From positions 233,313,539-233,377,538 of the forward strand of contig JARYHS010013630.1 of assembly GCA_031002005.1 (NCBI GenBank): a stretch of 64,000 nt of DNA. Direction: 5' to 3'. Below are positions 12,091 through 22,397 of the stretch, one piece after another. This DNA comes from Vandiemenella viatica (lineage: Eukaryota > Arthropoda > Insecta > Orthoptera > Morabidae). Within the stretch, counting starts at the first letter, position 1; each line of letters starts with the position of its first letter. The translations under genes and the position numbers were made by a program. The notes below the pieces were generated by a model. That model saw only the letters and a program-made list of their open reading frames with translations. It had not been told where the DNA came from and made no database searches.

Positions 12091-12364
12091 TAAAATTGTG
12101 CCTAAAAGAAAGAGACTCAGAATTTAAAGAAATTTTGGGCTATTTTATGTAAACCACCACTTGCTCGATACGTAAGTCCACGACCATTCTACGTAACTAA
12201 CTTTAGTTCATTTTTTGTTTTTGTTTTAATGGTTAAATAAGAAAGTGTATGAAAAAATTGTATATGTGAATATAACATTTATACTAAAATGTTCCTTTAA
12301 ATCACGAGACTAACGAGGTGAAGGTTATAATGGTTTTGGAATACCTTTGATTTTACGGTAGGAG

Positions 12365-12400
<36 letters not shown>

Positions 12401-13030
12401 TTTAATTATTTGTTAATTGAAATTTACGATTCATGTTTGCTTTGACATACGAGATTGCTACATTCCAATCAAAGGAACAAAATTTACCGAATTTGAAAGG
12501 TGGATTTAACAACTTTGTGTGAAAAATTATCAATTCCATTTATCATACTTTGTTTATGGCCGGTGTATTTTACCGTAAATATAAATTATGCAAAACCCTT
12601 TATTTCTAGTAAAATATACAATCTGATTACTGGAATGTCCCAGATGATTAATTTATAAATCTACATTAGGATGTGGTACCATATACAACTTCTGAAAATA
12701 ATCCAAAAATTAATATCTAATTCGATAAGCACGAAAAAAATATATATTTGGGGCAATGTATACGTAAATTTAAAAACAGGTTTTTTTTCCTTTTCATATA
12801 CATTTTATTTCCATCTTCCAAAGATAAATCATTTTCTTACAAGTAACTTGGTGACCCTAGGTAGTTCTGTGGTTGGGCACTTGCCTACAAAACTACGGCG
12901 TCCTCTAAGTGCTGATGACCGGTGCGTGGTGGGTGACCTGGGCAGGAAAAAATTCCCTCTCACATCAACTATGCCAATGTGGCAACCTTTATGTATCATT
13001 AGTAGAGCCATAGGCCATGTCAGCTATGGT
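12091..13030. other. Poly-T run and a possible SINE-like fragment
   Basis: A T run of 31 lies at 12367-12397. From about 12850 to 13020 a GC-richer stretch begins with words resembling a tRNA D-arm (GTGGTTGGGCACTTGCC, at about 12869-12885), but no B box follows. It may be a degraded SINE head. The rest is AT-rich and unassigned. Confidence 0.3.
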
Positions 13031-15732
13031 TCATTCAGAAGCTAGAGTCCACTGTTTAAAGTCGCCTCTGGAACCTCATTCCGCAGTTTCATTTTGCCAG
13101 TAGCGGCTGTCAGCGATCTTCGCTGCCGCATTGTCCGCGGTTTCCACGTTTACGGACTCTGGAAATAGAATGTCAGCATTTTTTAACACGAGAGGGTAAA
13201 TAACACTGCATACATTCTAACATAATTTAGAACATCCCGCTATTCGCATTATTATGAAGTTAGCATTTTGACTCTCTGTGTTTTCCAGTTGCCTTCCAGC
13301 TTTTGTTCTCCAGACGAAAGTTCTTCGAGTTTTTCTTAAGATCAGTTTTTGTGAATAATTGTCAAGCAAGTGCAAATTATATTGACCTGGAAATTATTCA
13401 TAAAAAATTGATCCTATCGCAATTGAGGAAATGATCCACAATATTCAGATGTTTTCTTAAAAAGTTTTTCCATTTTACCTTGAAAAATTGCACGTAATTT
13501 AACACAGTCACATATCTGATGTCTAGCGTATCATTCACGAAAGAAAATTTCACCATAGGAATTCAGCATCTTAAATGGTAACAGCAGCAATGTTAAATGG
13601 AAGCAAATCCCGACAGCGTAGTTGTAACATTCTACCGTTGTGTTGCAGGAGTCACCGGCTCGAATTTTGTCTGGGGCATGAATGTCTTTAGCTAAGTATG
13701 GCATGTGTCTGGTTTTGTATATACTTCGCGGAACCAAATTGGAAATGCAATGATAGGTTGACTCGGACTGGAGCTGCCCTCATTGTTTAGCAGTCATTAA
13801 AAAATCGAACGTTGTGGTTAACTGGTAGCAGTATCTACATTTGAATCTCTGTTGCGTGTTTCATTTGATATTTCTTCTCTGATTAACGCAACGTCATTAT
13901 GAACCATAAGCTGGTTGCTTAAACAAAGAACGACGAATTTCGGGGAACCATGAATTTCTTGGAATGACGATTTTCGTGGAAGTGAATAACGTAAAGCTGA
14001 CAGCATATTCATAAATGGAGATAGATTTTCAAAACACACGCTCTGCATCAAAGAATTATATATTCGTATGAAAACAGACCGAATAGGAAAGGAAGTCTTT
14101 TCCACCATTCCTCTTCGAAAGAAAATCAAAGCTATCATCTGGATGTGAAATTTTGCTGTCTATCACGAATCAAATCACTCCTTACTTAACTATTTTGTCC
14201 ATCTATGTTCAATGCTACGAAAATTGTTGATTTTACTTAAAGAACAAGGTATCGTTGCTGCCATTTTCTGAGCAGCTGACTCGCCATCAGTATATTCATG
14301 CATCTGTTTCACTGTCCTAACATTCAGAGGAGCGTCCGGTAAACATGAAGTAGGCGACAACATTTGCTTAATTAACTTCAGAGTTAAGTGTAAAATAATT
14401 GTTGTTAAGATCGATTTAGTTTATGGCATAAACATCAGCATTTATCTAAAGATGAGAGCATAAAGGGTATAAAAGACTCAAGGAGAGTTTGTAGATTTTA
14501 GTAGGGAATGGCATGAATTTTCTTCGTTTGTGATAAGGTGTAAGATGTAAAACTGAAAATAATACAGAAAGCCAGTTACACGAACAACTTTGTGAAAAGG
14601 TTAAGAGGTATTGTTGAAAATAATAAACCATGGTCTGAACGGCTGACAAATATTTTTTGTTATCCAAGCCTTGTTTCCAGATGGTACTCAAGAAATAACC
14701 AACCTCTAAGACACTTAATTCCCTAATCTATAGAAATTATAAAGTTGAGTTTTGTACAAAAAATGTAAGTAGCTGGGAGTGTTTTAATGTAAAGTGTTCA
14801 TAAGAACTTTGGGTTTCCTTTGTATTGCTCAGGAAGATTATTATTAAGTTTTGAGCTAGTAAAATCCAACTTATTGGTGATTAAGGTTGAATAAATGAAT
14901 TGTCTAAATTCTTTTTCTTCATTTGTTGCAATTTTGATGTCTTAAATGTAATCATTATTGTGATTTGCGTAGCATTTTATATGTTTTTCTTCATGTTGAC
15001 TTCAAACACTTCTCTCAATTTATTTATATCGTAATTGCCCCGTATCTTTACTCCTATCTTCCGAAAGATTCACAGTAACGGGAAATTATATCATCTGACA
15101 CTTTGTTTGTGAATTTCTTATATACTAATGTTTCTTCTTTTGTTGCATTGATTACGTCCTTTAAATGGAATCCGAATACTAGTTGTTATAGTTACCCTGC
15201 TTTAATAATGTCTGAATTTTCCTATGTATAATTTGCGAAGATAATTTTTTGAGGTTCAGAATTATAGCTAAACTCTTCACTTTCATGAAATATATGGACA
15301 TTCGCTAAATGCCTGTCAGTGGACAGTACTAATCTATAATAAAAAAATGACTCTTGTAAAAATATGGCCAAGTTTCGTGGCAGCTTACTCATAAAAATTA
15401 ATTAAAGTGTGTTCTTAACCAGGTTTACACTCTCTACAGTTTGTAGTCACTTCACTTTCTGAAACAGCTTGGTTTCTCTCGGTATTTTATATTTTTGATT
15501 TTTAGTAATGGTGTTTTGACCGTTTGCATGTCATAAATTTTACTAAAATGAAATTCATTATTTGTATGATTTGTTCTCATTCTTGTAAAATCTGAAAGAA
15601 GTGCGAGGGAAATCTCGGCTCTTGTGTGTTTGAAACACATAAAATAACACATTTAGGCATTATACAGGTAGATGTTTTACTATCTAGTTTACTAAAACCT
15701 GGAACCCATTATGCCAAGATACCTTTTAAAAG
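13031..15732. other. AT-rich DNA, nothing identified
   Basis: Contains minus-strand open frames of 106 codons (13818-14138) and 81 codons (14446-14691). Neither shows a domain, motif or neighbour that supports a gene. They are close to the length expected by chance here. Confidence 0.45.
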
Positions 15733-16465
15733 TAAAATTTAATACAATACAAACATTCATTCCATAGACTCCAATATTTTTTTAAAAAAAATAAAAAGTA
15801 AACAAACAATCCATGAAACCGATAGGACCCTTTCTCTTTCAGAATGTGAATGCATACTGTATATTGACTTGGCTCAGAAGAAGATTTTATAACTCTTTGT
15901 CAGTAAACAGCCACGAGAATTAGACTTATTTTTATAACAACTGTTTTATGAATTTTTTTGGGTAGCTTATTATGATTCGAATTTCTTTTCTATCTCTAAT
16001 TTTAGTACATTAGCACACCGAGTAATTAGACTTCCGCGATCGTGATCCAAGTTGTCTCGGTTTTCCGGAACAGCTTCAATTTATTGAAACCTAACATTTC
16101 AGCCATTATTCTATGGCCTTCCTCTCATGAAGGTCATAGAATAATGGTTGAAACGATAGGTTTCTATAAATCGATGCTGTTCCACCCGGAAAACCAAGAT
16201 AACATATATTAGAAACTGTCTGCTATTTGAATTTTTTTTCTTCCAAATATTACCATTAATACCGTGTTTTCAAAGACGATCACTTCCCTGGACAATTCAT
16301 ACGCTCACTTGAAACAATTCACTCGCGTCCGATTCGTTCTGTGACAGCGATGTCCGTAGTTTTGTGCATGCCCTATTGCCATCATCTGAGTGGACGGAGT
16401 ACCAACAGCCTCTTAACTAAGTGAAATTTAATACAATACAAAACATTCATTCCATAGATTCCAAT
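15733..16465. repeat. Pair of about 43-bp direct repeats flanking 650 bp
   Basis: The segment at 15733-15776 recurs at 16423-16465 with only a few differences; shared words include AATACAATACAAA and ACATTCATTCCATAGA. The 650 bp between them contain the hairpin at 16051-16203 and otherwise AT-rich DNA. Long direct flanks can be a segmental duplication, the ends of an element with terminal direct repeats, or an unusually long target-site duplication as described for Penelope-like elements. The sequence alone does not distinguish these. Confidence 0.6.
16051..16203. repeat. Foldback hairpin element, about 70-bp arms
   Basis: The left arm 16051-16120 and right arm 16134-16203 are inverted copies with scattered mismatches, for example GGTTTTCCGG against CCGGAAAACC at the base of the stem. 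Each arm also contains its own small stem GCCAT/ATGGC or GTCAT/ATGGT followed by TGAAA, so the layout resembles the hairpins at 39.1 and 40.5 kb. It has no coding capacity. It is probably a miniature inverted-repeat element or the remnant of a larger element's inverted ends. Confidence 0.7.
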
Positions 16466-16534
16466 AAAAGAGACTGGCTCTGAGAGATGTGAAAAGTTGT
16501 TAATTTACATATATAATTGCCCCAGAATATTTTT

Positions 16535-17064
16535 CCCTTCCATTCACCTCTCTTAATTCTACCACCAATATCTTTCAAAGCCTAATCACCAACATGTTAC
16601 CTTTTACACTTCCATCACTCTTTTCACCATACTCCTATCTTCCCGTGACTCCCATTCCAGCTCCTTTATTATATCAGTTGTTACTGATTCCGTTCTGCTG
16701 TAATTTCTATAAGCAAATATATCCGCCAATCTTTGCACCATTCCAACTTATACATTCATTTCCAAAATATGGGTCCCACACCACAATATTAAACAATGAT
16801 CTGGCCAAAGTTTTTAACCCATTTCCCTCACTTCTCTGGTTCAACCTCTCATCCCATGTCTAATAAATGAAGGATTTTTTAACCTTTTCCTACCACCTGA
16901 CCAATGTGCCCTAGGACGTTGAGTTTACCATCAAATATTATGCCAAAATATTTACAGCTAATTCCTTCTACAAGCAACCCGCCAGTGTGGCTTAGTGCCC
17001 TGCACACTAGGTCAGGGTGATACAACAGGACGGGCAAATAAGCAAAATAAACTAGATTATTCAC
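16535..17064 (-). pseudogene. LINE reverse transcriptase C-terminal fragment (relic)
   Basis: The minus-strand frame ending at 16879 contains KYFGIIFDGKLNVLGHIGQ, matching the conserved block near the end of LINE reverse transcriptases (YLG followed by L.W..HI). Downstream on the minus strand, 16863-16535, the frames are broken by stops, and the last part shares words with the segment near 47.16-47.21 kb that precedes a TTAAA-type LINE tail. It is a dead, strongly decayed copy. The exact LINE clade cannot be read from so short a fragment; Jockey, CR1 and R1 types share this block. Confidence 0.55.
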
Positions 17065-17151
17065 CTGTTGCTAAAATTGTACGAACTGCAAATGTGGCTA
17101 CACTAAACGTTCTATTCAGTCAAAGATATGTACATTGCAATACAAACCTTT

Positions 17152-17460
17152 GGGCTGCCTGGTGGTTCGATGGTTAAGGTGCTTCCTTTCAAAAAGTTCG
17201 CTGCTCCAGTCTCGGTTTCGAGTCCAGGCAGGCGCAGGAATTTTTAAGAGCTGTGCTTGATCATTTGAGCTACGCCAGGTCGGCCCGTGATTCGGATTTC
17301 ATGTTAAACTGCAGGTCCCAGAGGAAAGGAACTGGTCGTCCTACCTCTGACTCAATGGCTTAGTATGCCTTCTTCGGGAGGATCCAAGCAACCTTTGGGT
17401 TTTGGGATAAGTCAGTTCATGAAAACCTATAAATCTCACAGTCACTATCTCTTGAATGGA
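17152..17460 (+). mobile_element. tRNA-derived SINE (family B), copy 1
   Basis: The head GGCTGCCTGGTGGTTCGATG and a B-box-like GGTTTCGAGTCC resemble a tRNA gene, and the body contains CGTGATTCGGATTTCATG and TTAAACTGCAGGTCCC. Nearly the same body words occur in reverse at 17.78-18.05 kb. The B box carries one extra T, so pol III activity is doubtful. The 3' end is uncertain; I placed it where similarity can no longer be argued. Confidence 0.65.
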
Positions 17461-17777
17461 CTAGCCTGCAAATTTTATGTGTATGTCTGATATTAAACAG
17501 CGTGTTGTACTGAATTATATATTTTGAGTTTTATATAAGTTTAAAGACACACTATTTGGTGTGAGCAATTATTATTACGGTCAAAGACATAAGTTAACGT
17601 ATGTTCGATAGGGAAATCTGGAATGTTTTTAATTCCGAGGATTGTATCATCGGCAAATTTATTTGTGGCCATAGCACAAGATCAGCAATACATTACATGT
17701 AATGATATTAGTACGTTCACACCAATGAAATTAACGTTTAAGGGTCCAATTACAGTTATCATTATATATATATATAT
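17461..17777. other. AT-rich spacer between two SINE B copies
   Basis: No gene seen. A short (TA)n run lies at about 17764-17778 and adjoins the next SINE tail. Confidence 0.5.
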
Positions 17778-17778
17778 A

Positions 17779-18047
17779 GTGTGGTCGTAATGACCTGGTG
17801 ACAGGGTTTCAGTCAGTTCCGCATTAACCTAACCCGACAATCCTGCCTGGTACAGGGGACCTACAGTTTAACATGGAATCCGAATCACGGAAGCGCTCTG
17901 GCTTACTTCACATTACACAGCAAGCTGTGCCAGAGGTGAAGGTCAGGGTAAATGCCTATGAAAATCCCCACCGAGACAGGGATTCGAACCGGGGACCTTT
18001 CGATTTCCAGTAAGACACCTTAACCACTGGGCTAACAGACCGCTCAC
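17779..18047 (-). mobile_element. tRNA-derived SINE (family B), copy 2
   Basis: Reading on the minus strand, the head contains TTAGCCCAGTGG (complement of 18024-18035), a perfect match to the pol III A box, and GGTTCGAATCC (complement of 17980-17990), a perfect B box. The body shares CGTGATTCGGATT and TTAAACTG with the copy at 17.15 kb. The two lie in opposite orientation within 1 kb. The head looks like a tRNA but the rest does not fold into one, so this is a SINE and not a tRNA gene. Confidence 0.8.
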
Positions 18048-18845
18048 AGGTACAACCACAATTCAGTGATAAAATTAAGTCATCATGTCATAAAAGTGTA
18101 TCACTACATTCTCACTAGTAAGATTTGCATTTAAGAGTCCAGTTAAAATTACCGTTACAATTTAAAATAAAATCCGAAGTCGACATAGCGCAGCCAGTGT
18201 AATGCTTCATTTGTATGTCTATAAAACTTTTTAGCGATTCCCTGAATGCTCGTAGTGGACAGTCAAAGGCCACATGTCGGATAGTTTGTTCTTCCTTGCC
18301 GCAATCTCAGCGCGGTGAATGTAGACTAACCACCTCGTGGTACGCCCCTGGCGACGTGTTGGTAAGGCTAAATAGTTTACACGGTCGGCTTACCAGACAG
18401 CCCTGAAGGACCAGAGCACATTAATCTCCATATGCAATTAGGAAAGATTCAGAGATTTTAGATGTAACAAACGGTACATTATTTACATAGACTAAAAACA
18501 ACAGTGGCCCCGATGTAGCACCTGTAAAACTACCAGTATACTTTCTTACCCGCGACTTGGAACCATTCGAATCTACAATCGTGTGCAATTATCTTCTCGC
18601 CTTCAACAGTTATTTTTGAAGTGGGGTTACTTATTCTTTACTTATTCCTTACATGGCTAGCGTGAAGTTATGATGAACTATATGTTCTTTCTCTTCGTTC
18701 AGTGGTCACTTCCAAACTTCATTGTAAACTTTTTAAAAGATTATAAGGAGAACTAATAAACTACTGGTTAGAGATACAAAATTATCACTAATGTTTTTAA
18801 TTCATAGTATTTTTTTTACTTTTTGGTACACAGTTTAATATTTAA
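18048..18845. other. Unassigned DNA left of the piggyBac element
   Basis: A slightly GC-richer stretch at 18.2-18.4 kb holds a 63-codon frame without recognisable features. The last four bases before the element, 18842-18845, are TTAA, the piggyBac target site. Confidence 0.45.
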
Positions 18846-19866
18846 CCCTTTAGTGACCAAATTATTTACAGAAATTGTGGAATTCTTATTAGCACTTTAT
18901 TGGGCTAAGGAACCACACTTAAAATCATAGTTTCAATCTTGAATGTGAATAATTAGTCTATAGGTATAAAAACATTAGTGGTAACTATTGTTCCAACAGA
19001 ATTCTGGAATTACGAATTTGAAAAAAAGATTTGTTTATTTTTATATGCATACAACAACAGAAATATTACTTTTATACATGTATTAATTTGTGTTGTAATT
19101 TGATTTCACTATGGCGATTTACTATGGATATAGAAATGCATAGTGCTATACACAAAAGTACACCATAGTTGCTACACATTACTTTGTCCTTTGTGCTACA
19201 TTGACGGCATCTTCTGTTTGTTGCACCTTTGCTGGGCAAGTCAGACCCAACGGTCTGAAGACGAACTTCATCTGGAATCCAGACACACCTCTTTTCGGTG
19301 TATGAAAATGCACGGGCCTTCCTCTTCGCTTACGACTTGAGCAGTTGAATCTTCATCAGAATCTGAGTCAGCATCGAACTCTGAATCTTCTGCATCTTCT
19401 GGTAAGGAGTACAAAATTCTCAGAATCTCTTCTGGCGTCAGCCGAGGCATTCTAATGCAATGGGAAACGCTCAAAAAACACGATGCTGATTTTACAGCTA
19501 CACAGTTCTGCACATCCCACACAGTTCAGTGGGATAAATAGTTTCCACTAATTTACCTTGCAATATTTCTGTGGTTCTCAGTGAAATTTGCTAAATACAG
19601 ACATATTCTGTCTCCTTAGTAAGTATGAAAGTAGACAAATATAAAAAAGCTGCACAACAGAAAAGCGCTGAATACAAATATAGCTGTTGTGGTCGAATTA
19701 TTGGCTCCCTTACGACAGCTTCTGTGAGCCAGTTGATAAACTACACGTAGTTAGCACACTATAACATAGACGGCAACACAAGTTAAACTTGGGAACAATG
19801 ATTACCACTGAACTTACGTCGAAAACAAAGAAGTGCCAACTATAGTACCCACTGGTCACGAAAGGG
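18846..19866 (-). mobile_element. Non-autonomous piggyBac element with TTAA target sites
   Basis: The element begins CCCTTTAGTGACCA and ends with the inverted counterpart of CCCTTTCGTGACCA (13 of 14 positions agree). It is flanked by TTAA at 18842-18845 and 19867-19870. CCC...GGG termini and TTAA duplication are the established hallmarks of the piggyBac superfamily. The total length of 1,021 bp is well below an autonomous element, which needs a transposase of roughly 550-600 residues. Inside are both ends of a transposase gene on the minus strand, described separately. The intact termini mean it could in principle have been moved by an enzyme supplied elsewhere. Confidence 0.88.
19125..19450 (-). 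pseudogene. piggyBac transposase, N- and C-terminal remnants joined
   Basis: From ATG at 19450 the minus strand encodes MPRLTPEEILRIL and an acidic stretch rich in Asp, Glu and Ser, as at the N-terminus of many piggyBac transposases. That frame stops at 19268. In another frame, just downstream, lies NRRCRQCSTKDK and then a Cys-containing segment ending near CIALCI, which fits the cysteine-rich C-terminal domain that binds the terminal repeats. Everything between, including the DDD catalytic core, is missing. This is an internal deletion derivative; no active enzyme can come from it. Assignment rests on motifs plus the TTAA-flanked ends. Confidence 0.75.
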
Positions 19867-19870
19867 TTAA

Positions 19871-20628
19871 ACTTCATTCAGAAGATTCCACACAACACAT
19901 TTAGACAGGTAAATGATTTTTCTTCTCAAAACAAAAACTGTTCTGTCACAATCACAAGTAATTCCTTAAAATTTCTTAAATATTTCCCTAACAGTCCGAA
20001 AAATTCATTCATGAACACGTAATAAGCTGCGGAATATTGTAAATCATCTGTTTGCAGTAGCAGTTTCTGAGTTCACTTCTTTACCTGTTCCGCTATGTTG
20101 ATTTATCAAGCGTCTTTCATAAATTAAAATTCCTATCTTTCACTGCACATGTTGCATCACTACAAAATAAAATACCTTGTTCAGAAATATATTTTTTTGG
20201 TTTATTCACTGATTCTAATTTGCCAGATTGCACCATGAAGTTCTATAAACAGCTGACTATTCTGTGCGGTTTACTGCTCTGCTAAATATGAGAGTCGGCA
20301 GCTAACTAAATTGGTACTTTCACTTCTCTAACCTCGCTAAACGAGGCAGTTAGTAGCCTCAACAAAAATAACTTAGAACGACCACAGGAAAGTCCTCCCT
20401 TCCAAAAAAGAATAATAGTGAAACACCAACAATTACTTGCAACAACTAAAAATGACAAACTCAGATGGTTTAATCAACAGTCACACGAACACACTAATCT
20501 GATCGCTATAGATTAAAATTTTCCCCCAAGCAAGCGTACCCTTACGACGATAACTGATGAAAATGTCGCGAGCGATCTGTGGCTCCATCTGTGTATAATA
20601 TGCTGAAATAATGAACTCTGGTGCAATT
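19871..20628. other. Unassigned AT-rich DNA
   Basis: Nothing recognised between the piggyBac right end and the target-site duplication of the I-group LINE. Confidence 0.5.
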
Positions 20629-20641
20629 AGATTGGTTGTTA
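20629..20641 (+). repeat. Target-site duplication, 5' copy (AGATTGGTTGTTA)
   Basis: The 13-bp word AGATTGGTTGTTA recurs exactly at 26252-26264, directly after the poly-A tail. It defines the insertion boundaries of the LINE at single-base resolution; the first A of the 3' copy may belong to the tail. Confidence 0.92.
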
Positions 20642-20674
20642 CAGTTCACGTTTAGCTACGGTCGCATACGGATC
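20642..20674 (+). promoter_or_regulatory. Internal Pol II promoter: initiator plus DPE
   Basis: The first bases (C)A(+1)GTTC form an initiator-like sequence with A at 20643. GGATC at 20670-20674 falls exactly at +28 to +32 and matches the downstream promoter element consensus RGWYV. An Inr plus DPE at this fixed spacing is the established internal promoter design of I, Jockey and related arthropod LINEs, and lets a transcript start at the first base of the element. The base before the C comes from the target duplication (A rather than the preferred T). Confidence 0.7.
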
Positions 20675-20907
20675 TAGTCTAGCAGCTACGAGAGTGCTTC
20701 CTTGTTTACGTGTGTGTCGGTAGTGAAGTGAGTCTACAGCGGAGCGAGTGGCCATAGCGCCAAGTGAGTGTACCGGTGACAACAAGTTATAGTGGGACAC
20801 AACATCCGAACCCAAAAGTAGTTGTTAAAACAAGTGTAAAGGAATTTAAGTGCACGTCAGAACAGCTACAGCTCGTCGTCAGCGGCGCAGCGTGTAAAGG
20901 AGTCACA

Positions 20908-22397
20908 ATGGCGGAATCTAGTGGTGGCGTTACAGCCAAAACAACTGGCGATAAGCAAGATTTATTTATCTACCAATCAGAACAAGAGATGTCGGAGTCA
21001 ACAAAAAAGAAGATGGAAGAATCTACCTTGGATAGTGAAGAAGAAGGGAAATATTACCTCAGAAAGAAGCGTAAAGCCTCGGAGAGAAGAGGTGTACCTA
21101 AGGTAAATAAAGAAGAACCAACGACGTCAGAAACATTACTTAACTCGAATAAGGAACAGATTACAAAGCAGATGACAACATCGCAGCAGCCACCATACCA
21201 CACCCCAGAAATAGCGGGTAAGACAAAAAGTGACCAACTTAACCCCGTGACTACAAGCGAAGGCGGGGATAAAGACAAGCCAACTTCCCCACATCAACGT
21301 ATCAGACTATATGGCCGTCAATCACAAGCACCTTATGTAGTCACAATTGAGCCAAAGATGAATGGCACTATGCCTCACCCAATTCAACTAGGCAAAATAT
21401 TTTATAACAAAGTTAACGGACTGCAGAGGTTGAACCAACAGGGTAAAAACCGGATGATGCTGGAATTCGCAAAGGCGGAAGCAGCAAACAGCTTCGTGAA
21501 AACATCGATTTCTTACAGTCACTGGGATTAAAAGCATATATCCCTGCCAGCAGGGTCGAATGCAAAGGTGTTATTAAATTCGTTCCCACTGACCTCAACG
21601 AAGAAGAACTACTTAGAAACATTAAATCAACTGCTCCAATAGTAGGGGTAAGACGATTTATCAAAAAAATATGGCTGGATGGAAAAGTTGAAACAAAACC
21701 TCTACAAACGGTTCTACTTACATTCGAAAGCCAATTTTTACCGGATGAAGTGGAGCTCTTCTACCTAAGATTTAAGGTGACACCATATGTCTACCCCGTG
21801 ACTCAATGTTTCAAGTGCCAAAGATATGGGCACATATCTACCAATTGCAGAAGCAAAGAGAGATGCCCCAAATGTGGTGAGGAACATAATGCTTCCAATT
21901 GTCATAATGAGACTACCAAATGTGTCAACTGTGGGGGTGAGCACAAGGCGACTGACAAGGCGTGTCCAATTAGAAAACAACAAGAGGAGCTGAAGCAGAA
22001 ACAGGCGCTTGGTAACAAAATAGTAATGGGAGGAGGATACGAACACAAGCCAACGGACTTCCCCCCCTTACAGTCTAAAACCTACAGCGCAGCAGCAACG
22101 GAAGAAAAGACAATTTCTAACAGGGAATTACCTCAAATAAGGACAGTGCCAGAAAGAATAGAAACAAATGCGGTCCAGATGGCGGAGCCACCTCCTAAGG
22201 ATCTGAACATTGAATGTATTAGCACCATAGTGAAAATTGTGATCAAAACCATCATGCAACAGTTAAAAGGAAATCTACCCAAGGAAATTATACAAAAAAT
22301 TCAGGAAGAAGCCACCAGCAACATCATGCAAGAAATTAAGGAAATGGGAGCGAGTGTTACTACAATGGAGATATGTAACATAACAGATAATGGATAG
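20908..22397 (+). pseudogene. LINE ORF1 (nucleic-acid-binding protein), one frameshift
   Basis: The first ATG that fits is at 20908 (MAESSGGVTAK); the frame is open further upstream but without another ATG. The first third is Lys-, Glu- and Ser-rich and unstructured. The middle, 21525-21750, reads in a different frame from the first part: a single-base loss near 21505 joins SFVKT to DFLQSLGLKAYIP. The C-terminal third has three zinc knuckles at 21805-21970: CFKCQRYGHISTNC, CPKCGEEHNASNC and CVNCGGEHKATDKAC. Intact length would be about 496 residues. ORF1 proteins of I-group LINEs coat their RNA and act as chaperones. The end overlaps the start of ORF2 by 8 bp. Confidence 0.85.

Noticed and set aside
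16594..16863. 89-codon plus-strand ORF
   Set aside because: It is the antisense of a LINE relic located on the minus strand.
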